A stretch of 64,000 nt of DNA. Origin: Babylonia areolata (taxonomy: Eukaryota; Mollusca; Gastropoda; Neogastropoda; Buccinidae). This document shows, piece by piece, positions 43,301-57,000 of the stretch (position 1 is the stretch's first letter; the number at the start of each line of letters is the position of its first letter). The notes under the pieces are model-generated. The model worked only from the letters and a program-made list of their open reading frames with translations. It had not been told where the DNA came from and made no database searches. The translations under genes and the position numbers were made by a program. Where the stretch lies: assembly GCF_041734735.1 (NCBI RefSeq), contig NC_134903.1, positions 2,073,828-2,137,827 on the forward strand, given 5' to 3'.

Positions 43301-46300
43301 TATTCTGTGAGCGAGAATCATGTTCTAAACTCTGAGAGTATTGTTTAGTTTATATTCAAATCTGCTATATTCTAAAAGAAGTCTGAGTTTTGCTGGCAAC
43401 TCCTTTACAAATTCTGTTTCTAGATCTTCATGATCGAAAGGAAATTTTCTATCTAAAATTAAGTTTAAATAACATAGTTACCCTGACCCACTAGTGCAGA
43501 CTCCGGCAGGGGTCTGACATTCCTGTCCTGTGCAAACTACTATCCGCCTATGCGGAGAAAACAAAAGTATCTACGGCCGATAACCTCCGGGAAGTAGGTA
43601 ACCTCCCCTTTGCCCCCCTGATTAACGCCCTCTTTTTCCAGCAGCCATCATGACTCCTGTTCCTGTGCTCTTCATATGGCTAAGTTTTTTTGTACTTTCT
43701 GTCTGTCTGTCAATTCTCTGGCATTCTTGTTTTTTGTCAAATTATGTCTCCAACTAGGTCACATAATTATATAGCTTGATTGGGCGATCGCGCTAAAATT
43801 AAGGCGCGATCGCAATCAATTCGCTGACACTCTGGGCCCTCTACTCCTGACCCTCTCAACAACGCCAACCCGCCGCCTCATGATCGAATCAGTGTTTACC
43901 TGAAAGCAAGCAGCAACACAGAGAAGCAACAATAAAGTCAGACAGACGTATGCAGCCACTGAACATTCCTAGATCACATGCTGCAAGATACACTGGGGCA
44001 ACAGTTGTGCCCAACAACCGGGAAAAAAGGAGCGAAAGCTATTAGTTTAAGGTTGGTGTGAGTGAAGACTGCATTTTAATGTTTACTGAGGAAGAATGAA
44101 AAAGAAGAAAAAAGAAAGAGGAAAAAAAAAAAAAAAGAGAGGATGTAAGCCACCCTTTCCCCTGCCCACCACACCCCCTCACACACACACAGCAATAAAA
44201 TAAAAAAGAAAGATTTAAAATGAAGTGGGTAAAAATAGGAGGATGGCGGTCCCACCAAAACAAAACAAACAAAAAAAAAGAAAGATCAATGTTTACCTTG
44301 TTGTGCTTTTTCTTCTGGCCTCCTCTGAAGTGAGGGCTGTACACATCAGCATGGATCTTTGTCTTCTTCTTTCCTGGAAAACAAACACAAGAAATTTTCT
44401 GTCTCAGTAAACATTCCAAAGACATTTCTGCCCGCCTGAAACATTTCATGGGATAACTTAGTACAAAAGCAAAATCTTTTCCCAAGTGAACCCTTCACGT
44501 GAACTTAGATGGACAAAGTACAAAAACAGACCTTTTCCCATTTCAACTTTTTTTCTTTGCAAATCACAAATCTTATTCTTAATTTTGTAACAGTTAAGCA
44601 TGTGGTACAAATATCAATATTTTGTCATTTGTATGTCATGCAAAGTTTGCATCAGTTTGACATGGTACAGTATATGACACCAAAATCAATATTTTGTCAT
44701 TTGTGTGTCATGCAAAACTTTCACCTGTTTTAAAACTTAGAACGAAATTGTTTTGCATGTAATTTTTTAAATGTTTCTAATTACTTTATTTCTCAGTACC
44801 TCTTATTCACCTGAGTACAAGTGGATGAGAGGTGTTCAGCAGCAATGGAAGTTGTGTCCCTTTGTTTAAGTTAACACCTTGTACCCTGAATACTGACTTT
44901 TCTGCAACACCCTGTTGCTTCCCTTGGACTGATTACACTGATATATCAGACCAGCAGAAAGTATTGATCAGTTAAGCTTTCTCAATCAGTAGCATTTTTA
45001 AGTGTTGCTTGCAGCTTGTCTTTAGTCTCTACATTGTTTGTTTGCAGGTGTTTACAAGGGACTTGAGCATGCTTTTGATATCGCTGTGTGCGTTTTGTGG
45101 ATGGAGAATGGCTCTCTTAACAGTGCACTCATCCATTGTAGGACTGGTTCACACACACTGCAGAGCAGCTGCACTGAATGGCTCTCTTAACAGTGCACTC
45201 ATCCATTGTAGGACTGGTTCACACACACTGCAGAGCAGCTGCACTGAATGGCTCTCTTTACAGTGCACTCATCCATTGTAGGACTGGTTCACACACACTG
45301 CAGAGCAGCTGCACTGAATGGCTCTCTTAACAGTGCACTCATCCACTGAAGGGCTGGTTCACACACACTGCAGAGCAGCTGCACTGAATGGCTCTCTTAA
45401 CAGTGCACTCATCCACTGAAGGACTGGTCCACACACACTGCAGAGCAGCTGCACTGAATGGCTCTCTTTACAGTGCACTCATCCATTGTAGGACTGGTTC
45501 ACACACACTGCAGAGCAGCTGCACTGAATGGCTCTCTTTACAGTGCACTCATCCACTGTAGGACTGGTCCACACACACTGCAGAGCAGCTGCACTGAATG
45601 GCTCTCTTTACAGTGCACTCATCCATTGTAGGACTGGTTCACACACACTGCAGAGCAGCTGTACTGAATGGCTCTCTTTACAGTGCACTAATCCATTGTA
45701 GGACTGGTTCACACACACACTGCAGAGCAGCTGCACTGAATGGCTCTCTTTACAGTGCACTCACCCATTGTAGGGCTGGTTCACACACACTGCAGAGCAG
45801 CTGTACTGAATGGCTCTCTTTACAGTGCACTCATCCACTGTAGGGCTGGTTCACACACACTGCAGAGCAGCTGCACTGAATGGCTCTCTTTACAGTGCAC
45901 TCATCCACTGTAGGACTGGTTCACACACACTGCAGAGCAGCTGCACTGAATGGCTCTCTTTACAGTGCACTCATCCACTGTAGGGCTGGTTCACACACAC
46001 TGCAGAGCAGCTGTACTGAATGGCTCTCTTTACAGTGCACTCATCCATTGTAGGGCTGGTTCACACACACTGCAGAGCAGCTGTACTGAATGGCTCTCTT
46101 TACAGTGCACTCATCCACTGTAGGGCTGGTTCACACACACTGCAGAGCAGCTGTACTGATATGGCACAAGGACTTTAAGTGTTAAAACTGCAAAAATTAC
46201 TGCAAAGATTTGTTCTTCAACGATCAACTTTGTGTCATTTCAAGTTCTGTTCATATAAGATGAATTCTATCCCCCCACTCCCCCTCCCTGCCCTCTTGAA

Positions 46301-47228
46301 CCTTCACGGAATTGTTCCTAGTTGTTGTTTTTTTTATCTGAGGCAGCGTTCAACTAGCATTCTTAGGTAATGTTCTTAGTCACAGTGGCAGTTTAGGGAT
46401 TAAATGTAATTTTATGGAGAAAACAAAATTTACTTTTAACTCTTTCACAACCAAGTTTCCGTGTGTAAAACGCTCCACTGCGCCAAATATTTTAGATAGG
46501 ATGCTCTCAGTCATAGGCTTCAGTTCACGTTAAAAAAATACAATGGACTTGCTCACTGCAAACTGGGTCAGGGGGCGAAGGTTAGTCATTGTTCTAATGG
46601 CAGTGTTTATCGCTATATCATTAGAGCATGTGTGCAGGCGTGCGTACGTGCGTGTGTGTGTTCGTTGTTGCGTGTTTCGAAGACATTGGACTGAAGTTAT
46701 GATTCAATGAGTACGTACTGTTAATTCAGACTCACCTGTCACAGCCGACTTGTCTGCAGCAGAATAGTCAAAGGGTGTGATGTTCTCCTCCACTTCCTCC
46801 ACTGCAGTCTCCGTCAGCGTCTTCTTTTTCTTCTGCTTCTTCTTCTTCTTCTTCTTCCCCTCCTCCACCCCTCCCTCGTCGGCATCCCCTGCAATCTTTT
46901 TAGGCTCGGCCGCGAAGGAAACGCTCAAGATTTGCTGCTGCTTCTTCTTCTTTTTCTTCTTCTTCTTCTTGTCGTCTTCGTCCATTTTTTGAGGGGTGGT
47001 GGTGGTGGTGGCGGGTACAGACTGGGTTGTCTTCTCTTCTCCCTTCGGGGATTGTGGGGTCGGGGGAACAGGTGAGGGGGAGTCTGGGGGGCTTCCGATG
47101 GGGGAGTCCGTGATGAAGGCTCTCTTCTTGGCCTTCTTCTCTTTCCTTTTCTTCTTCAGCTGAAAGACAGTAACATAACGGTGACGTTAACGTGAGAATT
47201 TAGGTGTTGCTGTTACTTTGTTTTCTTG

Positions 47229-47265
<37 letters not shown>

Positions 47266-47457
47266 CTATGTGTGTGTGTGTGTGTGTGTTTGTATGGGTG
47301 CCCTTTGTTTTCTTTTCTTTCTTTTGTGCGTGCATGCGTGTGTGTGTGTGTGCGTGTGTGTGTGTACCTATGTGTGTGTGTGTGTGTGTGTGCGTTTGTA
47401 TGTGTGCACTTTGTTTTCTTGCTTTTGTGCGTGTGTGTGTGTGTGTGTGAATGTGTG

Positions 47458-47555
<98 letters not shown>

Positions 47556-50500
47556 TGTTCACAGATGTAAGCACACAACCCTACAACCATCACTCACCAT
47601 CTGGTTTGACGACAAGGGCATTTCTTCCTCCGCCGGCTCCACAGGTTTTTTCTTCTTCTTCTTCTTCTTCTTCCCTGCTTCTGCCGTTGACTTGGTGTCG
47701 GCTGGCGTCAACGATGATGATGTCATCGGTGTTGTAGCTGCTGAACTGGCAGAAGGTTGTGATGGAGTCAGCACTGCTGCTGCTGCTGCTGCTGTTGTTG
47801 TTGACTTGAATGTGTTGGCCTGGACATGTTTCTTCACTGGTGGCGCTAAGAAAAAGATGATGATCATCATAATAATGATAATAATGGAAAGAAGATTAAT
47901 ATTATTATTATCATTACTATAACAACAGCAACAACAAAAATATGAAAAACTACGAGAACGATGATAACGATAAGCAGACAACGCAGAAGGAGAATGACAA
48001 CAGCCGGTGGAGTGATGCCCTAGAGGGTCCGCCTTGGCAGCGAGAAAATCTGAGCGCGCTGGTTCTAATCATGGCTCGGCCGCCAATATTTTCTCCCCCT
48101 CCACTAGACCTTGAGTGGTGGTCTGGATGCTAGTCATTCGGATGAGACAATAAACCGAGGTCCCGTGTGCAGCATGCACTTAGCGCACGTAAAAGAACCC
48201 ACGGCAACAAGACGGTTGTTCCTGGCAAAATTCTATAGAAAAATCCACTTCGATAGGGAAAACAAATGAAACTGCACGCAGGAAAAAAACACAAAAAAAT
48301 GGGTGGCGCTGTATCATAGCGACGCGCTCTCCCTGGGAAGAGCAGCCCGAATTTCACACAGAGAAATCTGCTGTGATAAAAAGAAATACAAATACAAAGA
48401 CAAATACAAAGTATCCAGAAGAATATAGTTATATTATCTATACCACACTTATCTAAAAGCACTTCTTAAAAAAATAATAGTAATAATAAAAAGAAGATTT
48501 TTTAAAGAAACACCAAAATAAAAAAACACAACCAGCAATTACTACAATCATTTGTAAGCATTCATTACAACTAATACAAGGAATACAATAAATATTCTCA
48601 AACAGCACAAAGTGAAAAGACTTTTTTTTAACGTAACAAAGTAGCTTACAGATCACCATAGGCTGTGAACATTCTGAACACTTTTAGCCTTACACATTTT
48701 CCACACAGATCTGCAGATCTGTTCCCAACTATTTATCATCTTATTTACAAGAAAATATGTGTGGTGACACAAAAAAAGGTCCCCCACTCACCATGTTTTT
48801 CGCTGTTCAACCTTTTACTGATTTCTGTACAGTACAAAGCAATGCAATCTAATGCAATCCAATACAGCACAGCACAGCACAGCACCAGCACAGCACAGCA
48901 CAGCACAGCACAGCACAGCACAGCACAGCACCAGCACAGCACAGCACCAGCACAGCACAGCACAGCACAGCACAGCGCAGCGCAGCGCAGCGCAGCACAG
49001 CACAGCACAGCACAGCACAGCACAGCACAGCACAGCACAGCACAGCACAGAACAGCACAGCACAGCACAGCACAGCACAGCACAGCACAGCACAGCACAG
49101 AACAGCACAGCACAGCACAGCACAGAACAGCACAGCACAGCACAGCACAGCACAGCACAGCACAGCACAGCACAGCGCAGCGCAGCACAGCACAGCACAG
49201 CACAGCACAGCACAGCACAGCACAGCACAGCATAACACAACACATCTTTATTTATCAACAACACTTTCAGTTTCAAATGAAAAGCAAGTTGTTTTTTTTC
49301 AGTTTCAAGTTTCAAGGGGGCGTCAAAGTATGCAGAGTGATTCATATACCTAAGCTAAACCAATTCTGCTGAAAAATTAAACTGAAATAGAAAAAAAAAA
49401 GGAGTTGGGGGGGAGGTGTTGGAGGGGGGGCGGGGGGTGTGGGGGGGCCACAGATACCTGACCAATACATCCATCATATGTGCTGGTCAGATCTTTGATC
49501 ACAGAACACAATACTCAAACTGAATATCACCGGCATATACAGCACAATACACCACAATACAGTGCCCCTACAATACAACACAACACAATACACCACAACA
49601 CAATACACCACAATACAATGCCCCTACAATACAATACAATACAACACAACACAATACAGCACAATACAATGCCCCTACAACACAATACACCACAACACAA
49701 TACAGCACAATACAATGCCCCTACAATACAATACAATACACCACAACACAATACAGCACAATACAGTGCCCCTACAACACAATACACCACAACACAATAC
49801 AGCACAATACAATGCCCCTACAATACAATACAATACACCACAACACAATACAGCACATTACAATGCCCTACAACACAATACACCACAACACAATACACCA
49901 CAATACAATGCCCCTACAATACAACACAATACAACACAACACAATACAGCACAACACAATACACCACAATACAGCACATTACAATGCCCTACAATACAAT
50001 ACAACACAACACAATACAGCACAATACAATGCCCCTACAATACAGCACAACACAGTGCCCCCACAATACAGCACAACACAATGCCCCTACAATACAATAC
50101 AGCACAACACAGTGCCCCCACAATACAGCACAACACAGTGCCCGCACAATACAGCACAACACAACACAAAACACCACAATACAGCACAACACAGTGCCCC
50201 CACAATACAGCACAACACAGTGCCCCCACACCACAGCACAACACAAAACAGCACAACACACCACAACACAATACAATACAATACAACACAACACAACACA
50301 ACACACCACACCACAATACACCACAACACAGTGCCCCTGACTGGGAAGAGAGTGTGAATGTTTCCAGTCCCACACACAGATCACATTTTCACTCCACCAC
50401 CCCACCAGACCCTGAGTGATGGTCTGATCACCAGTCTTTCTGATGACATTATCAACTGTGTTCTCGAGTGCAGCATGCACTTAAACGCACATTAAATAAC

Positions 50501-52578
50501 CCATGGCAACAAAAGGGTTGTTCGTGGCAAAATCATGTGGAAAAAGGAAATTTTCTATCTAAAATTACGTTCAAATAACACACTTACCGTGACCCAGTTA
50601 GTGCAGGGGTCTGACATTCCTGTCCTGTGCAAACTACTATCCGCCTATGCGGAGAAAACAAAACTACGGCCAATAACCTCCCGGAAGTAGGTAACCTCCC
50701 CTTTGTCCCGCTGGCTAGCGCCCTCTTTTGACGGCAGCCATTATGACTCCTGTTCCTGTGCTCTCCATACGTCTAAGTTTTTTCCTATTTTCTGTCTGTC
50801 TGTCGATTCTCTGGCGTTCTTGTTTTCTGTCAAATTGTCTTGAACCAGGTCACATAATTATATGGTTCGACTGGGAGATCGGGCTAAAATTAAGGCGCGA
50901 TCGCAAAATCATGTGGAAAAGCCCACTTTGACAGTAAAACAAGGACACTTGCAGACAGAATTAACAAACACAACAAAAACCAAGAAAAGAGTAGCGTGCT
51001 TTCTCCGCAGGGAAAGCTGCACAGATTTCACACTAAGAAGTCTGTTATGATAAAAAAAAAAAAAAAGTAATACAATTCACTCACCAAATTCCGGAGCAAA
51101 GGTATTCAGGTCAACATCACTTTTCCGCTTCTGCGAGGCAGGGGCCGTGTGCTGCTTCAGTCGCCACACCTACCACACACATCACATGATCAGAAACGTC
51201 CAATGAAAACCAGTCTTTACAACACCATCATCCAATGAAAAGTAACCCCACATTAATACCCACCCAATGTAGACTCTCCTCATGTCCGAACTGTCCAATG
51301 AAAAACCCCCTCCCGTTATAAATCATTCAATGAAAACTGACCTGACATTAAAAAAATGTAAAATGAAATCAAAGTAAATTCAGAAGTGACCAATGAAAAA
51401 ACTGTACAGATATAAGAGTCATCCAATGAAAATTATGCTTCATCACACACGCCTGTATGTGCACACGCATGCACAATCTCACACATACACATAATGCGCA
51501 TGCATGCACGTACACAATCTCACACATACACATACCTGCGCATGCACGCGCATGCACATACACACACACACCCCTTACCTTTGCTTCAGTTCTTGGTTTC
51601 AAGATGCTTTCTTGGTGTGAACCATCCCCATTAGGTAAAAACTGAAAAAAACACAAAAAACTGAAGAATGTCAACCACCTGACTCAAAAACGTTGAGCAC
51701 TCCTCATCAGAACGAAATCATACCAACACTTTTCTTTCTGAGCTCCTTTCAACTGGAACTCACTCTTACGTCAAGAATAAAACTCATCAAAATACGGTCT
51801 CCTTCATATTTGTTCAGACTTGAAACAGCTCACCAAACTTGCCTCCTGCTACCTATCTATCTATCTAGGTAGAAAAATGAGAACACAAGCCAAATCCTGG
51901 AACTGCAGACACCACTCCATGAAAACAATTCAACAACTGAACAAGGGTAGACTCTCAAATGAGAACAGCAAAAATACTGGAAAATCCCCCAAGAAATAAA
52001 CAGCACGCCTTCTTCCTTTTCTCTCTAAAGTTTTCACCCACTGGGCTTCCTCAGGAGAGTGTCTTGTCTGTGACGTATTGTCTATAACATGTCATCACTA
52101 CACAGCTGATGTCAATGTCCCTGACGTATTGTCTATAACATGTCATCACCACACAGCTGACGTCAATGTCTGTGACGTATTGTCTATAACATGTCATCAC
52201 TACAAAGTTGATGTCAATGTCTGTGACGTATTGTCCATAACATGTCATCACCACACAGTTGACGTCAATATCCATGACATATTGTCTATAACATAAGTCA
52301 TCACCACACATTTGACATCAATATTGATGTTGCTACAGAAGAGCTGTCAAAATACTGAACAAACATTGAAGAATTTTAAAAATCACAAGCAGCATTCTTT
52401 TCTTCTTGATCATACCAAACTAAAATAACAATATCTTAGCACCAGTAGCATCTATCAAACTTTGCAAATGGTCAGCTTATGAAATATTCTCTCTGCTGAC
52501 TAACTGAAATTGAGTCTAAAATCCTTAGGTAATACTAAGGATAGATAGATAGATAGATAGATAGATAGACAGATAGAT

Positions 52579-52615
<37 letters not shown>

Positions 52616-53466
52616 TAGATAGATAGATAGACAGATAGACAGATACACAGATATAGATAGACAGATGGACAGATAGACAGATAGTTACAGATACATAGTA
52701 ATTCAAACCTGGATTGAAACATAAATGGGGAAAAACACAACTCTTAAATCTCTGACAGTTTTCATTAACATCCTTATCCAAATGTTTTAAACAAACAAAC
52801 AATATAGCAAGTATATGTCAACAACAAAGACAACAAAAACAACAACAACAACAACAACAACAAAGCAAGAATATGTCAATAACAAAGGAACAACCTTACA
52901 CCCCCACCTCCCCACCCACTTGTCAAAGACACAATGAGATTCAGTTTTATGTTTGAAACCCAAGAAGCACACTGAAATAAAATATATCACACACAAAAAT
53001 TAAGGAAAACAAAATCAAACAAAACCCTACGCATTTTGAAATAACATTAGAAGCAAAAACAAAAAGGTCAATAGTGGTTGAAGGAGGCTTTACCACCATG
53101 ATTTTTTTTTTTTTTTTTTTAAGCAATAAAATAATTATACACTCAAATTACAATGCTAGTATACCCCCAACCCCAACACACAAGTCATTCACACACTCAG
53201 TCTCTCACACACACAGACACTACATACACAAGGACAGTAAAGCCTCAGGACATACGACAGCAGCTGTTGACATAAACAACAGAAACTTACACAGAGAAAG
53301 GGGCTGATGAAGGCATTCTGGATTCTACTGGCAACGCTGTTTTTCTTTCCTACATTGTTCTGGAGAAAAAGAAGAAAAACAAGTTTTAACAGGGCTTTAA
53401 GATGTGAGAGAGTGATAGAATAAGTGTGTGTATATGTGACTGATAAAACAAGTGCATTTGAGTGTG

Positions 53467-53512
<46 letters not shown>

Positions 53513-53987
53513 TGTGGGTGCGTGTGTCTGTGTGTCTGTGTGCCTATGTGTCTGTGTGTGTCTGTGTCTGTGTGTGCATGCATATCTTGTTGAAGATTCA
53601 GTTTAACTTTGAAGTGATACTCGCTTGAAACATGTGTGTATGTGTGCATTGGTCTATATGTGTCAGTGTGTCTCCATGCATGTGTGTCTGTCTGTCTGTG
53701 GGTCTGTTTACCTAAGTATATCAGTGTGTATGTTTGTTTCTGTGTGTGTGTGTGTGTGTGTGCGTGTGTGTGCCTGTCTGTCCGTCTGTCTTAGTCTCTG
53801 TGCCTGTGTGTATATTTATGTACGTGTGTATATATGCAATGCTTGCATGTGTGTGTGAGTGTCTGTGTTTGTGATCGTGGTGTGTGTGCGTGCATGTATG
53901 CATGTGCTTGGTTGTGTGTGTGTGTGTGAGAGTGTACAATGTGCATAATGTGTGCATGTGTGTGTGCATGTGCATGTGCGTGTGGGT

Positions 53988-54030
<43 letters not shown>

Positions 54031-57000
54031 CGTGCGTGTGTGCGTGTGTGTGTGTGTGTGTCTATTCAGCCCCTGACTCACCAGACTGTTGAAGGAATCC
54101 AGAGCGGACAGGACAGGTCTTTTCTTCAGGGGGATGTCCGTTTCCTCCCCTGACAGGGAACTGCTGGGCTTTTCTGGGACACCACCTGCAGAAACACACA
54201 CCCACATGTACCCATCAGTAAGGTAGCCTGATAAGGTTTCTTTGCAATAACACACACCCACATGTACCCATCAGTAAGGTAGCCTGGATAAGGTTTCTTT
54301 GCAATAACACACACCCACATGTACCCATCAGTAAGGTAGCCTGGATAAGGTTTCTTTGCAATAACACACACCCACATGTACCCATCAGTAAGGTAGCCTG
54401 GATAAGGTTTCTTTGCAATAACACACACCCACATGTACCCATCAGTAAGGTATCCTGGATAAGGTTTCTTTGCAATAACACAGACCCACATGTACCCATC
54501 AGTAAGGTAGCCTGGATAAGGTTTCTTTTCTTAAATCAATAATAGATAAATAAGCAAATAAAAACATTTATTTATAAATATAGCAATATATATTTTCATC
54601 GACATGTAATGTTCATCTGTTATATTGAAGCTGATCTGAAAGCTGATCCAATCTGAAACACCTACCTGTGTCAGGTGGGGGCAGGTGGGCGCCGTGTTTG
54701 GACAGGTCGTGGGGGCAGGCAGTGACGGAGGTGTGGTGGTAGTGGGGGTGCTGGGCAGAGGAGGGCTCCAAGGGTGTCTTCTTGGCCTCCATCTGTTAAC
54801 AGACCCCAACCCCTGTCAGTGTTTGTAGGAGCACTCAGAGAAACTGCACAGATGCCAACCCCTGACCAGTGTTTGTAGGAGCACTCAGAGAAACTGCACA
54901 GACCCCAACCCCTGTCAGTGTTTGTAGGAGCACTCAGAGAAACTGCACAGATGCCAACCCCCGTCAGTGTTTGTAGGAGCACTCAGAGAAACTGCACAGA
55001 CCCCAACCCCTGACCAGTGTTTGTAGGAGCACTCAGAGAAACTGCACAGATGCCAACCCCTGTCAGTGTTTGTAGGAGCACTCAGAGAAACTGCACAGAC
55101 CCCAACCCCTGTCAGTGTTTGTAGGAGCACTCAGAGAAACTGCACAGACCCCAACCCCTGACCAGTGTTTGTAGGAGCACTCAGAGAAACTGCACAGACC
55201 CCAACCCCTGTCAGTGTTTGTAGGAGCACTCAGAGAAACTGCACAGATGCCAACCCCTGTCAGTGTTTGTAGGAGCACTCAGAGAAACTGCACAGACCCC
55301 AACCCCTGTCAGTGTTTGTAGGAGCACTCAGAGAAACTGCACAGACCCCAACCCCTGACCAGTGTTTGTAGGAGCACTCAGAGAAACTGCACAGACCCCA
55401 ACCCCTGTCAGTGTTTGTAGGAGCACTCAGAGAAACTGCACAGATGCCAACCCCTGTCAGTGTTTGTAGGAGCACTCAGAGAAACTGCACAGATGCCAAC
55501 CCCCGTCAGTGTTTGTAGGAGCACTCAGAGAAACTGCACAGACCCCAACCCCTGTCAGTGTTTGTAGGAGCACTCAGAGAAACTGCACAGACCCCAACCC
55601 CTGTCAGTGTTTGTAGGAGCACTCAGAGAAACTGCACAGATGCCAACCCCTGACCAGTGTTTGTAGGAGCACTCAGAGAAACTGCACAGATGCCAACCCC
55701 TGACCAGTGTTTGTAGGAGCACTCAGAGAAACTGCACAGATGCCAACCCCTGACCAGTGTTTGTAGGAGCACTCAGAGAAACTGCACAGACCCCAACCCC
55801 TGACCAGTGTTTGTAGGAGCACTCAGAGAAACTGCACAGATGCCAACCCCCGTCAAGTGTTAGTAGGAACATACAGGAAATTTGGTTGGAACACTCGGGA
55901 CTCTGAGCCACATCAGCAAACGTACATTTAATCTACAAGGCATACAAACACTTGGGCCTACCTCCAACACGGTGTAACTCCTACGATTAAGCTGATTGGT
56001 CCACTCAACTCTTTTGATGTAAACACGCACACGATTAGCTGAGCATCATCATGTGAGACCAATGTTAGTAATGACTGCCATGTCTCTTTAACGACAGGTC
56101 CAGAGCGTCTGGGTAATGTGACGACAGGAAAGCATGTGACCAAGCTATGAAGTCGAAAATGAACTCAGCGAAAAACTTTTGATGTTGGTGTTGGAACAAA
56201 CTGCGATGGAGCATAGCAAAATATGGCAAAATCATAACAGCTGGCATCTCTGCATCTGTCGACAGGGTGCTTACATGGTGAGGACATCTGGAGTATCTCT
56301 TGTGCTTACATGGTGAGTGCTTACATGGTGAGGACATCTGGAGTATCTCTTGTGCTTACATGGTGAGTGCTTACATGGTGAGGACATCTGGAGTATCTCT
56401 TGTGCTTACATGGTGAGGACATCTGGAGTATCTCTTGTGCTTACATGGTGAGTGCTTACATGGTGAGGACATCTGGAGTATCTCTTGTGCTTACATGGTG
56501 AGGACATCTGGAGTATCTCTTGTGCTTACATGGTGAAGACATCTGGAGTATCTTTTGTGCTTACATGGTGAAGACATCTGGAGTATCTCTTGTGCTTACA
56601 TGGTGAGGACATCTGGAGTATCTCTTGTGCTTACATGGTGAAGACATCTGGAGTATCTCTTGTGCTTACATGGTGAGTGCTTACATGGTGAGGACATCTG
56701 GAGTATCTCTTGTGCTTACATGGTGAGGACATCTGGAGTATCTCTTGTGCTTACATGGTGAGGACATCTGGAGTATCTCTTGTGCTTACATGGTGAGGAC
56801 ATCTGGAGTATCTCTTGTGCTTACATGGTGAGGACATCTGGAGTATCTCTTGTGCTTACATGGTGAGGACATCTGGAGTATCTCTTGTGCTTACATGGTG
56901 AGGACATCTGGAGTATCTCTTGTGCTTACATGGTGAAGACATCTGGAGTATCTCTTGTGCTTACATGGTGAAGACATCTGGAGTATCTCTTGTGCTTACA

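Noticed and set aside
46440-46690. A further TTAA element beginning TTAACTCTTTCACAACC
   Set aside because: No matching inverted end followed by TTAA was found downstream.
48665-50480. Frames of 112-286 codons on both strands
   Set aside because: Pentanucleotide repeats give the same open pattern in all frames. There is no family similarity and no splice context.
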